Source: Baylisascaris procyonis (Eukaryota > Nematoda > Chromadorea > Rhabditida > Ascarididae). From it: a DNA stretch of 64,000 bases. Where the stretch lies: the NCBI GenBank assembly GCA_037389465.1, contig JAZARR010000206.1, positions 1,902,668-1,966,667 of the forward strand, written 5' to 3'. The notes under the pieces are model-generated. The model saw nothing but the letters and a program-made list of their open reading frames with translations, searched no databases and was not told where the DNA came from. Shown one piece after another: positions 27,801 to 39,350 of this stretch (within the stretch, counting starts at the first letter, position 1; each line of letters opens with the position of its first letter). A program made the position numbers and the translations under genes.

Positions 27801-28369
27801 GCATACATGTTTGTGAGTCTGTCTGTTTGACGGATCCAATCCGGGAGTCACTGAAGCTAAAGCTGCAGAAATTGGTGGAGGCATCACACACCGTGAAGTA
27901 ACTTTCTGCCGATTGAGCCACCAATCAACTTCGGGTGCAGCTAAAGACGTTTAAAATGCCGAAAATTTGCGTGCTTCTTCCAGCAGTTGGAGTTCCATTT
28001 TGCACTAGTCGGAACGTATAGACAGAAATCTTTTGTTGAAGATTTATATAGTTTATTGGAGCATTTGAAATGCTTCATTTTTTGTTGACAACTTATGAAA
28101 TTGCTTAATCAAATGAGTAGAATGGAAAGGTCATATCATAAGAAGTGATTTGGTATCTCAACTTGTCTTTAATCGGTGCAAAAGCATAGCGGGATTTCAT
28201 CGCGAATATCATGAAACTGACGGCTTGTTGCATTTCTTAAAAATAAAGTTCAGGAGCGATATTTGTAATTCCTGGTTTCTTGTTAATGTGAATTGAAGTT
28301 CAGTGAAGTTTGCTGAACATTGAGAAATAGCACTCGATTTTTGACGAAGAATGACCGATCACATACATT
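24851..28369. other. No gene supported
   Basis: AT-rich with one GC-richer island at about 25,780-26,060. There, a TATATAA at 25765-25771 is followed by an AATAAA near 25,815 and a hydrophilic open frame (25823-26005, + strand). The arrangement is reminiscent of a promoter or LTR remnant but I could not confirm repeated ends. A GC-richer piece at 27,690-27,900 has open frames on both strands with no family match. Confidence 0.4.
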
Positions 28370-28625
28370 TATGGAGACCCTTGAAAATTTTTTCAACGAG
28401 TGAATTCGTTAAAGAGAGGCAAAATTTAATCGACTCGAAGAAAAGTTAAAAGGAATTCTACCGATTTTAGTGGCAGTTCGAGAGGAATTTAAATCAGAAT
28501 TAACAAAAGAAGACGGCCGGTTACAAATCTTTCTCTCTCGAACAATCTGACCCCAAACCGTTGCTGATGCTTATTGCTGAAATGAAGCTAAGATATGTGC
28601 AAATTGTGAGCAAAACAAAGTGACG
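28370..28625 (+). pseudogene. Possible decayed reading frame with coiled-coil-like segment
   Basis: One + strand frame reads as protein-like sequence interrupted by about five stops. It has a charged helical segment near 28,425-28,530 (containing EEKLKGILPILVAVREEF) and a CANC motif near 28,600. It could be a remnant of a gag-like or host coding sequence. I cannot name it and the evidence is weak. Confidence 0.25.
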
Positions 28626-29364
28626 ACCCTATCTTTGTGCCCTATCGATTCCCTAACCCATAGCATTGTAAAGTCTATATATCTAAGTCCACAAAGCCTA
28701 AATATAAAGTCTGTATACTCTGAGCGCTCTGTTGTTCTCTACTACTGGTTGATTTGCTTAACTTTTGCTTCTCATCGAATACCATCTGTTTCTTATGGTA
28801 TTATGAAGAAATCTTATTAAATAATCAATAAGTATCAAATTTAATCAATATGTGCAACTGATTGTGCTGATATACAAAAGCCGACATTCAACAACAACTA
28901 TACGATTCGCACACATCCTTCAAATTTAAATTAGCTCGTAAAAATGCCGTCATAGGTAATGTAAGTTTGATTCTCTTCTCTCATGTCAGTCCGAAATTTT
29001 TAATTTCATTCTACCATAAGACAAATTTTATTGTATCACAAACAGTATCGTCAATGAATGTCGTCAAAAATAAGAGAATTTTTACTCGATTTAATAGTAG
29101 CATTTTAGTTGCTGTGCTCAACTGATAAAAGGAATATATACAAGCAGCAAAAAAAAAGTGAATATGAAAAGCTGAGAAATATTATAAAACATCTGCTAAA
29201 AATGTCCACAATTGCACAATCAGATTAAATAAATCGGTAATTACAAGGAACCAACGATGTAATGGATTGAAGACAGTCAATATGGTTTCGAGTTGAATTC
29301 GTTTTTAAATAGGTTTAATACTACTAAAGCTAAACTATCTATTTCATCTATTATAATGAATCCA
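28626..29364. other. No gene seen; 3' flank of the coiled-coil gene
   Basis: AT-rich. This lies downstream of the minus-strand gene that ends at 29,365. Nothing else supportable. Confidence 0.5.
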
Positions 29365-32300
29365 TTATGAAGATTTCTTTGTTAAAAACAAGGCAACTAT
29401 ATTCTTGGCCTTTCGCTCAATTTTGAGGGCTTCTAAACGTGCAGTCAGTGTAGCAATATTCTCTCGGTTGTCCAAAGCGCCTTCGTTAGCATTGCTAGCA
29501 TAGGTGGCGGTCCTTTCACTTTCAAGCTTCTTGATTAGAGCCTTCTGCAGCGGAAGTTGCTTCTGCATTATTTGCACTGCTTTCAACAAGTTCCGTGGCC
29601 TGCAAATAAACCACAAAAATTAGAACATTTTAAGAACCCGTACTTCCTGACGAGCTCTCTAGAATGAAAGAAGGGGACTATATCATCTGGCCCTTTCTGC
29701 TCTACTCTTGACCTGAAACTTAATCATATATGTCCGAAAATCGGAATTATACATCGTTCTAGTGCATTTAGTTAGCTGACTGAATTCCATTTACTTGAGA
29801 AAGTTGGAAAAAGTTTTATGTTTTAAGAGGAGCTATGATATCATGACGAAGAGAAGGTTAGAGGTTTTCGTATTTTTTCTGCAAACAGAAATAGTGAAAT
29901 GAGCCAAGAGACCTTTGAAATGTGACTTAACAGCACATCTCGTCTAATGTCAATCGTGTTTCAAAGATACAGAGTGAGGCTCGCTCGCTAGGCAATTAGG
30001 GAATGGGCAATAAGATTTATCAATTGAAAGTCAACTTTAAGTAAAGATAGTAAGGTTGTTAGACATGCAAGTTTTCTGACATCCCTATAAAGAAAAGAAT
30101 AGTAGGAGAGATGAGATGGGGAATAGAAGTGACCGCTTGCTCGAATTTCTAAGGAAATCGAAGGCAATTTTTGATACAGATCTTTGTTAAATTTGGTCTA
30201 CTCAGATAGTTATATTGAATGTTTCAAAATATACGTACGATTCACCAATAGCCTCCAAATTTGCTGTGATGCATTCGAGCTGGTGGCATTGATCTTTGAG
30301 CACAGCAAGCCTTTCCTCTAAGTTCTTCACTTCCCTTTGCTCGGCGGCTATCGCCTCTTCCAGAAAGTCATCAACGTCCTCTTCCGCCATTTCAAACTCT
30401 TCTATTATAGTATCCGAGAGACTACAACCATTGTATAGCACACAGCCTATCATAAATAGCAATACATCTGGGTTGATGATATTAAGCAAGTGTAGAAGAC
30501 ATCAAGAATCATAGCCGTAGCCAGCGACCTATCGTCAAAAAATTTATATGCGTTTTGCAGTTGCTTGGAAAACACAGTAATAAATCATTTCAGAGCGTAT
30601 GCGTGCGTATATGTACATACGTATGTGTCTGGCTGCCCAGACACCTACCTATACATGCATATGTAGGCACATATACATGCGCAACCACAATGAGACATGC
30701 TTACATTTCTATTTGGCACTTTCAGATCTGGAGAATCCGAAGTTAGAACTGCAGAGTTCATTAGACATCTAAAGTACATGTAAAATCCATAGCAGTTTTT
30801 AAGGTGATCCATTCAACTGAGAATGAAAACTGCGTAGGCAAATGCATATTAGAACCAGGCGGGTCGCGAAACACGAGCAAATCGACTCCTCGTAATTGAT
30901 TTCTAAAGGAGATAGATTTGCTTCAAAATCTTGATGGATCACTGCATAAGTTTTATCGCTTTTAAGCAATTCCTGAAGCTAGTGCCCTAATCATCGGAAT
31001 CGGTGATCTAAATGTCCTGCAATATTTGCACTGCTTTGCACTAATGTTGGTTTGAAAGATGATATATTGCAAAGAGATTGTTTTGTCGTTTCATCAGTCA
31101 ATTCGTATGTCGCATGCACGCAAGCTGAGATGATCGCTTAGTTGATGCTGAGCTTTATCAACGATTTTTTGCAAGCATGGCAATGTTAAACTAGTGCTGT
31201 CGCAAAATTTAAAGACTGTAGGCACATTGGTAGAGTCAGCGTAATTTCTCTGTGTACCTCGCTCTTCGCTCGAAGAAATGTCGAAGTCACCGCCATCAGA
31301 CCTTACCAGTATTTTTCCAAGCACGAAGGCTCAAAAATGGAGTCCTGGAAGCGATAACGGTGAGGGATACTCTTCGTTGTTTTTTAAAAATTTTGCATAA
31401 CGTACGTATAATTATGTCTTGTTTTGTAATGTACTCCTTCATTTGTTTCCTTCTTCATTTAGCAGAAAGCTCGATCTTTCCCTGAAAAGCTTTGATGATA
31501 TACACAACGAACTTTTTCAGTTTTGGCAGCTGGATCGTCTCTTTCTAGCGCATTATTTCCGAAGGCGGGTGGGGGAAGGCGAGTGCATATTTGAAGAAAA
31601 AAGCTCCCGGAAAGTTACTCCGCTGTCCAAACCGTGACACTTCCGTTCTGTCACACCACCTTAGCAAAGCGGTACACTAAGCCGTCGCCCTTTTATTTCC
31701 CTACTTCAAATCGTACTTGGAACACTTGTCATACCTGTCATACTATACACGTCACTGCTTAATTCATCGTCGTTTGTATGATCGACGCATTTTTCTTGCC
31801 ATTTCATACATATTCGATTATGTTTATAGTGAAGTGCAAGCAGTACTCGCCAAATGCTTCATCATGTCTAATAAAGAAATAAGCATTTACTCAAAAGAAT
31901 ATTGCCATTAATATAAGATCAGCGTTGTTCATCCAGTGAGGTTCTTGCTGACAATAAAAGAAATACCATTAAAGATTGTGCGGCAACTCACACCTACTCT
32001 GACTGTTCCCGCAGAATGGCTAATCTCATTAAACTTCAATAAGTTTCACTATATCCATTCATTAATATACGTTCCTTCCACTCATAAATCGAACTGGAGG
32101 TATTTTTTAAAGTGAATAATGTCAACTAATGAGTCATGCTTGTCGCTAGGGATGTGATTCACCTTGCTGCATTGATTTAAATCAAAATTGTTGTTGGCAA
32201 CTCTATCCCGGACGTTTGGGTATAAACATACAACAACGCCATAATATAAGCTAGTTTTTTCTTTTTTTTGGCGCGTTTATTTTCTTCAAACGGCTTCATT

Positions 32301-33119
32301 TATTAGGAATTTGTTTTGTAATAGCATTTTCCAGCATAAATTCACGTTTCATAACATACCATGTGAGTGTCATTTTATTACAAAGAAGAAGAAACAATCG
32401 ACTGTAATAGTAAAGCTGAAAGCAGAAAATTTTCTGTAATAATTCTTATGCTGATTTGCCTATAATTTAAGATCTGAAAAGTTAACATCAGGTCCTCTTC
32501 ATTTATTTGTATAAATGAAGCAATAATTTAAAGCAGACAATAAAATATACTCAGCAATGAAAGTGTCAACGTTGAGCAAGAATGTTTGAAAATCAAAACG
32601 GCGAAATAACACTGCTCATATCGTAGAAGTCTTAATTATGGAAAAGTGTTTTTAATATTAATATTACAGTACAACATAGATTACCGTAGAGGAATTCCAG
32701 TCGGTATACTGTCCGCATAGGATCATGCATTTATCGAAAGGCAACCTCGCCAAGATTATGCGAAGGATCACATTGAACTCTCCTACCATTTCGTCCAATA
32801 TCTTCATAGACGAAATGGTCACATCATAACCTCTTTTCCCTTTCTACACGAAAATTTGAGCCCACTTAACCAATAATATTACATACAACACCAGTCACTT
32901 TGACTAATTATTACCAAGCGATAGTACTAATTGTGAGACAGATTGTCACCGATTATTACCGCCTGCGCTAGCCTATATCACTTGCTCCGGCACCGTACTC
33001 TGACAGCTACATAGGATCAGAGGAAGTGAAGCAGAGAGGGAAAGAAAAATTGTTTCTTACGTTCCTTGTGCGGAGAGATTTTTCTCCTTCACTATTTTCA
33101 TTGCCTCCTTCGATCCCAT
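29365..33119 (-). CDS. Small coiled-coil protein, five-exon model (unrecognised)
   Basis: Model on the minus strand: exons 33119-33061, 31344-31307, 31215-31120, 30467-30239 and 29599-29365. These sum to 657 nt (218 residues plus TAA), with every junction in phase. Exon 1 starts at an ATG (MGSKEAMKIVKEKN) and ends at a GTAAGA donor. Exon 2 lies between a CGCTTCCAG acceptor and GTAAGG, and exon 3 follows CCTACAG. Exon 4 (acceptor CAACCCAG, donor GTACGT) encodes an acidic helical segment starting near EMAEEDVDDFLEEAIAAEQ. Exon 5 (acceptor TTTATTTGCAG) encodes a second Lys/Glu-rich helical segment ending in KKSS. Both segments show heptad-like Leu/Ile spacing and raised GC. Exons 4 and 5 are the firm part. 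Exons 1-3, and especially the weak GTGCAT donor of exon 3, are less certain; an alternative start is the ATG at 30390. No signal peptide, membrane segment or catalytic motif is seen. A structural or complex-forming role is inference only. Confidence 0.5.
30600..30690 (+). repeat. TATG/TGCA-rich tract with a perfect hairpin
   Basis: Alternating purine-pyrimidine words (GTATGCGTGCGTATATGTAC, ATACATGCATATGTA) surround an 8-bp perfect inverted repeat. GTGTCTGG at 30625-30632 pairs with CCAGACAC at 30637-30644 across a CTGC loop, and the stem extends outward with one mismatch. It lies within the proposed third intron of the coiled-coil gene. Confidence 0.7.
32682..32903 (+). pseudogene. Possible BEL/Pao-type retrotransposon polyprotein fragment
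   Basis: One + strand frame with a few stops contains HIELSYHFVQYL, then HRRNGHIITSFPF, and then, after a stop, YYIQHQ. The middle block resembles the NGRY.V.LPF segment upstream of the BEL/Pao reverse transcriptase. YYIQHQ resembles the YYIPHH/HQ.V block that shortly precedes the catalytic palm. In intact elements about 60 residues separate these blocks; here they are nearly adjacent, so a deletion would be needed. It lies inside the long first intron of the proposed coiled-coil gene, on the opposite strand. The assignment is tentative. Confidence 0.4.
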
Positions 33120-33440
33120 TCAACAAACAATACTTATATATTGTAACTGGTGGCGGATAAAGGGAATGGATCGTGCCGAAAGGTGGTAGCCGACGGCCTT
33201 GCAAGTGGTATTGTCTACTAGCAGCTTACAGTCAAGCGACATTACTCTGTTCTTCTCATGAATGTGCTCAACGAAGCCTATATGCGCAGTGGTGCTACCG
33301 GTAGAGCTCGCAGTTTCATCCCGACTCTTTTGTCAACCGTAAGTTAAGGTGGCCTTTTGGATTTCTCACTATGCGAAACGATCACATTTATGAGGCAGTT
33401 ACTTCACTAATGTAACCTTTTTGTCTATAAAAACATCAGG
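33120..33440 (+). other. GC-richer segment with a possible unassigned exon
   Basis: On the + strand a protein-like frame runs from a CTTACAG acceptor-like site at about 33,230 to a GTAAGT donor-like site at about 33,341 (contains LNEAYMRSGATGRARSF). The segment is GC-richer than its surroundings. It could be an exon of an unseen + strand gene or part of a decayed retroelement; I cannot decide. Confidence 0.25.
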
Positions 33441-36400
33441 AGTTAGATGAGGAGTCTAATTAACCTACTGAATTTAATATTTTGGGAAATGGGCCAGAAA
33501 TAGCCAAGTGAATTCTACGTTAAGAAAAAGATTGAAGCAATTAGCGCGTCTTTTCACTTATGCAACGAGCAGAGTTTCTACTACAACAACCTCATTAAAC
33601 GGGCAAGAAGGTCCCTTGCTATTTATCTGAGCAAGTGTTACGTCATTCCCATACGCAGTATGCGCAGCGAAAACGAAATCAGATGCTTTCCTTGAACTCA
33701 TATATCAGGATCTCCTTCTTTTTTGTATATAGTTTCATTATAAATCCTTAACCTTTAGTTGTATCTTTTTGCGCTGATCTGAATGGCATTTAGAAGTAAT
33801 TGCTGGATTCTTTAGCATTTTTTAATGATCGTTTTGCTTCCCTGTTAGCTGAGAAAGCTGACAAAACCAGCATATACCTCATCATTTTAGGAAAAGAACA
33901 CCAGAATTAGAATATTCTCGTACGCATAGGATCTACGCATATATCGCATAACATATTTTCCTACTACTGCTATGCAGAGCTGAACTGCTATTCATCTTCC
34001 CATTGAAATCAATCAAAACACTAAGTGTACCTTTGAAATTTAAACGCTATTTTAATAAATGCAAACGCGCAGACTCATCTACAAATGAGCGTTAACTTTT
34101 AGTAGTAATAGTTGTTTGGAGCTGTAGATATAGAATTTATTAGGTAAGCTGACATTATGTAAATGTATTGTTGATAGAAGTTCTGGAATAAGGGCAACAT
34201 TTGTGCAGTTAATTTGAAGAATAATAGAAGGACGCTTTATCGAGTTATGATACAATGATGTATAAAGTTCGATGCATTATATTATAAAATAATGCAATGA
34301 ATTGAATGCTAATCAAGGTCAGGTGACGAATCGAAACGAATTTTTACTCTTTGAACTGCAATGCAGCATATTGATTCATGATATCGTGGCCGCATCTTTT
34401 GCTTATTTGATTGAAGAAGACACACAACTCACGATATGCAATGTGGAATGCATAAAAGTAGGACAATCAGTCCTCCTTCTCCCTCCTCCTGTACTCCTAA
34501 ATTTAGCACATTTGGCATTTTTAGGTTCACTTCGCTGATTTTTTTTTTCACCTTTGGAAGCCGCACTGCACATTATTTTTTGGCTGAAATATTCTTATAG
34601 ATTTTCACGAGGTGAGGTAATTACGCGGTATTATTCCATGTGTTGCGCTTCTTCACCAATTCTTTTGCTGTAAGACTTACGACAGTGGAGATTTACGCAA
34701 TCGTTGTGAGGTGCAATAGTGAACAAGCAAAAACGGTTGATTGCCGCTTCCAACGTTAAGGATTCATTCGCCGCTCGAGCTCTGCCATTGCCAGGAATAG
34801 CAAAAGAATGCTGTTTGGATGACCGTAATTAAGTTCCCCTGATACTGTATATAATTCCGTAATTAATCGTCGTGCTTTAAAATAAGAGACTCGCATCCGT
34901 GTATTTTGAGTTGAGGAAATTATTTAAAGCAAATGCTGTCAAGTTATGCTTGAATTTGGGGGAATCTAAACGACATTCACGCGAAAATGCCGACAAATCT
35001 GAGCAAAAAACGGAGTGCTCGGGGATTTTGAATATATTCAGAGAGTTTTCAGGGAAAAGCGGCCAGCATAATAGCACCCATCTGACTAAGTGGAGGAATT
35101 CGAATAATTTATTGCTATTTTTAATGGGTCGCTCAACTAGGATTTCTACATTTGTGTTGAAAAGATCCCTTCAACATATTTTCTAAAATTCATATCCCGA
35201 AGGGGATGCTGATGCATTCAGCGCATATTGAACAAGCTCGGACCTATATTCACTTATCCATCAATAAAATCGGGCAACTCACATGAATCGTGTAACATTA
35301 TTTTAAATCTGCTCCATTTTACCCATCTCCAACTATCGACCGATCGATATTTGCATTATGGATATGTGGAATTCATAATCGTCTATTACACACTCCACCG
35401 ATTCATTCAATTGATACCCTTGAAATGAAGCGGTTTTATCGGACCGTTATAAGGAAGCCGGTCGAAACTACAATCAGTTGATTGCCTCAAGAATAACGAA
35501 TTACTAATGTTCGATTCCAGCTATGTGAAATCAAGGAAATATTTAGGTGCTTTTCACTTCACTTAACGACTGTTTGATTTATGAAGTAGTTATTTCAATA
35601 TTACGGCCAAAAATGTTCCTGTAAGAGAGAATATTCTTTAACGAATATTGTGATTGGATGTGACAGTCAGCTGCCTCAAAGACCAGTGAAATAGAAGTCT
35701 TACATTAAGATTACTAACTTATACTAAGTCATTGCAAAGCGGCAAATAATGGAAAACGTGCGCAGTTGTGCGTCAACTGCAGGTAGACTAGCTCTATTTG
35801 CTCAGTGAAGCGCCATAATCGTTGCAAATGTGGCCGGAAGCAAACAAGGAAAAGCCACTAAGTGTTAGCCGCGCTTTAAGCAGATTAACATTTCAGACGA
35901 TTTTCGGCGATTAACCTCTCATCTGTTGAATGCCGGCTCTTAGCTCTGTGCACCTATCTAAGCTGTATCTTCCTAAATCCTCCGGCGATAACGGTCAATA
36001 CCTCAATAAATGAGCACCTTCGGAGATAAAAGCACTAGGTCCCAAAATGATACAAATCTCTCACACAAGGAGCAGTTGTCAGGGAAAGGAAGAAATGAGC
36101 AGCAGCGATTAGGCATGTATTTGGCGAATTCCGCGCATAATGTGATAGTCACCTTTTTCAGTCTAGACACACCAAGTGTGCTGGAATGGTATTCACTAAA
36201 GAGAGACTGAAAGCAGGAGTCAGTTACAATGTAACCTATGAGATATACATGAAAAAAACCGTGCATGGTTCCGTGTAGGAGAATGCACGTCTCAGGTGAC
36301 TTTCACCTGCAGCGCTGTCCTTCAAAAAGTTGTCTTATATTCAACCAATAAGACAAGATTCAGGTGGAGCAGTGATTGTGATGCAATTAGCGCTCGATGT

Positions 36401-37439
36401 GTCTGATGTGAACAGATATGGTGAATATCAATTGTCGCATACCATTCAACGGTCCATACTTGATGTTACCTTTCGGCATCAACAAATTGGTTGCATGTTG
36501 TTGAGAATTCAACATGTTTATACTTATTACAAATATTACTTTGCACTCGTAAAAATTTGCATATTGGCAAGCGCATCATGGCAACGTCGTGCATGCGCGT
36601 ACGCCTGTTTGGTACTGTAGTCACGTAGACAGACGTACAGAGCAACCAACCAGCCACTGGGAGAGGCAGTCAGAGAGATTCAGACGCTGTGTGAGCATGG
36701 AGATGTTGGTGCGATAGTTCCTTCTCATGAGATAGTCTAGAGTTATGAAATTTGACCGGTACAATGTACACTATGGGATGACTATTTGCCAGTATTAAAA
36801 TGACCCATCAGGCTCGGAAGGGGCAATATTCATTTAGAAATGCTATCATTTGGATGCATCCTGCTGGCGTTTCACTTGCACCTGCCAGAGCATAAAAAAT
36901 GATTCTTTGGCAAGAGACTTGTCACAGCGACTGCTCCACTTCAAAAATGAATGCATTATTCAGCAGATTCGTTATTTCTTGGTAAATTTTGAAAATGGTT
37001 CCTTTGCTTGGCAGAATGCATATGCGAATATTACGATAGAGAAACTCATGCAAACGATAATAACAGAGAAAGCACATCAGAGAAGGTGGCACGATATATG
37101 TGCATTTTGCATCCTCCACATTCAGTCAGCCGCCTTCATAGATTACCAACTAATGATAAGTGTGCGAATTATCACTTCTTATACTTATCATTACCAAGTG
37201 ACGCTAAGTATGCGAAGTGATGCCTTCATATTTTAATATGATTGAATCGGTCACTCGCAGAACTGTATAAAAGATCGATCGGTTTTTCTGCAATTCTATA
37301 TGTGTTAAACAATTAAAACGAAAAACCACCGGCGTAAAATGACTGACAATTTTTTCTTTTTTTTTCATCCTTGAAGGCGTTTAATACTTTTCGTTCTGAT
37401 ATAGATATTTCACTTTATACTTACAATATTTCCTTATCA
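33441..37439. other. No gene supported
   Basis: AT-rich. Open frames at 34899-35186 (+) and 36010-36210 (+) are hydrophilic and somewhat protein-like but carry no recognisable family or splice context. Confidence 0.45.
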
Positions 37440-37560
37440 TAGCTTCAGTGGCTCTTCAGTTGCAATTAGCAGACAGATAGGCAACCATGCAGATGCATAG
37501 ACACTTATCAATGTGCATGCATGACGATGCCGTAATCCGCTTTTGCAATGCGAATTTGTA
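37440..37560 (+). repeat. Dispersed repeat copy (tagcttcagtggctct)
   Basis: TAGCTTCAGTGGCTCT at 37440-37455 matches 15 of 16 bases of the copy at 45777-45792. It is followed by an AGCAGACAGATAGGC run and an ATGCAGATGCATAGACAC tail, the same order as the copy at 10,761. Confidence 0.55.
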
Positions 37561-38047
37561 AAAAAAAACGTATGAGGAGTAGGTGTTAATATATAAAAGA
37601 GTGAGGCTTGCTGCTGCCAGAATCCATTTTGACCCTTGTGAATAGCAATTACGATGTAAAATTCGTTAATTTTAACAAAAAAAAAATCTTCAATGGCTCC
37701 CAGCTACAATCTTTCGCAATATAGAAGAACATCGATTACAGAATAAGGTATTTCATGCATTAACCAGGCGTCGTTTCATTGCACTTTTCCCACCTCCCCC
37801 TCTCACCCCTCCGGTTTTCAGTCAATGCACCACTCTCATCGTCCTCTCCTTCCTTGATATCAATTATTCTGGTTAACTGCAATCACGTTAACGGAAAGTG
37901 CACTCGAATCTTATGCAAGCTGTTCTCATCTAAGAGAACTCATAAACAGAAAGTAAGTTTACTTTTGCTGACTCGAATCATTATACACTGGAAACATTGG
38001 TGTTCGACGTGCATTCCCCTCTTTGTGAAAATATTTTATTAAAAAGA
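37561..38047. other. No gene seen
   Basis: AT-rich with a short C/T-rich patch at about 37,785-37,855. Nothing supportable. Confidence 0.5.
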
Positions 38048-38103
38048 GAGTGTAAAGGAGGATAACACTAAACAGGGAGTATAGGAGGATAACACTGCCT
38101 AAT
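38048..38103 (+). repeat. Two-copy 27-29-bp tandem repeat
   Basis: Units at 38048-38076 and 38077-38103 share GAGT, then AGGAGGATAACACT. A 2-base length difference lies between the units. Confidence 0.7.
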
Positions 38104-38668
38104 TGGCAATTATATGAAACTGTTCGAAAGCAGTGTAACTATGGTGCTGAGATGACTGACGTTAACTTTAATGTGTGACACAAGCAATAATAAACTGTTA
38201 TTTGTTTACCATTGCGAACACAAATATTTACTGCACAGTGAAATAAGCTGATGATGATTTATTGCTTATTTTCCAGCCCATTGATAGAACTTCCTTTTGC
38301 TATACGGAACACTGTCGAGTATTGATGCTGAACGCTTACCAGCCCATGCATAGAACCTGAAGACAGTGTCATTTGATACATCACGACAATTGTTTTGCAA
38401 AAGATCCATTATTGGAACAGATTCATTGCAAACTGGCAAAATTTGATTTCATAACAGCACAAAGAAAGCACTTCATTTAGTTTAGGAAAACACCTCGTAG
38501 ATAAAATGACCGGATTTTTAATTTATTAACTGCACTAGTGCAATTTCAGGAGCTATATTTTCACTTCCCACTAGGGAAAGCCTTAATAAAAATCAAAATG
38601 TGAAACTGCAATAGAACCATGCAAATGTATTGATGAGCTTTCAATTTAACTTCCAGAATTGTATTGCT
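38104..38668. other. No gene seen
   Basis: AT-rich spacer. Nothing supportable. Confidence 0.5.
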
Positions 38669-38977
38669 CTATATTTCCAAAAAACGTAACTTTGGATAGC
38701 GGGAGGGGAGTGAAGGAGGCTTGTGCGGAAAATGGCAAATTTGAAAAGGCTTAGCGAAAATGGGTTGAGAGCTGCATTTAAAGATACGTTTAGTATAGGG
38801 AGCGGGCAGAATGGGTTGTACGGTGAGCGTCTCAGCTGAAGGTCCCGAAGCATCCTGAAGTGAAAACGAGTAATCAGTCAAAAGAATGCAAAAGCCAGAT
38901 GGAGGACGAGCGTATGAATCCATCTGTAGGCAACGAAATATAAAATAATGCGAGATTTTCATTTTCCAGAATGACAA
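38669..38977 (-). CDS. Hypothetical exon-like reading frame (unrecognised)
   Basis: A 102-codon minus-strand frame, GC-richer than its flanks. A TTCGTTGCCTACAG acceptor-like site sits just before an in-frame ATG (MDSYARPPSGFCILLTDYSF), and a CACTTCAG site occurs 70 bases later. The C-terminal half is rich in Pro and Ser. No domain is recognised, and no partner exon with matching phase was found. It may be a real exon, a small secreted or disordered protein, or chance. Confidence 0.22.
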   Translation of the reverse strand: MSFWKMKISHYFIFRCLQMDSYARPPSGFCILLTDYSFSLQDASGPSAETLTVQPILPAPYTKRIFKCSSQPIFAKPFQICHFPHKPPSLPSRYPKLRFLEI

Positions 38978-39282
38978 GGCAACTGTTGATCCTTTATAGG
39001 GAAAACCCTAATAAAAATGACAACATTTGCTTAGACCGACTTCCGCTTTGTGTAATCGGATGGTAGTTGGACATTATCATTCGGTGATCGTTTCGTTTCT
39101 TCCCACGAGTAGAACCGCTTCATCTGAAATTAACTTCTAGACTTTCAAGTTCAAAATTGAAGCAGTGATAGCTCTGTATACTGCTATTCCAGTGCTTGAG
39201 GAAGAGTTTAATTTTTTAAAGGACCATAAAATATGTCAATATGAAAGCTGATAATCAGAAGGACAATGATATCATGGAGGAT

Positions 39283-39350
39283 CGCAATTTGAAAAACTTT
39301 GGGGTGCGTCAAAATGACCCTTCCTTACATGCATGCCGCTAGCAAATGCT
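39283..39350 (+). pseudogene. Possible non-LTR reverse transcriptase scrap
   Basis: The frame reads LKNFGVRQNDPSL, resembling the GVRQGDP.SP block of RTE/CR1-type reverse transcriptases with Gly changed to Asn. No catalytic YADD box follows at the expected distance. Only this short motif supports the call. Confidence 0.3.

Noticed and set aside
35470..35540. Possible tRNA B box (GTTCGATTCC) at about 35,512
   Set aside because: The flanking bases do not form a T-arm stem and no A box or acceptor stem is found upstream.
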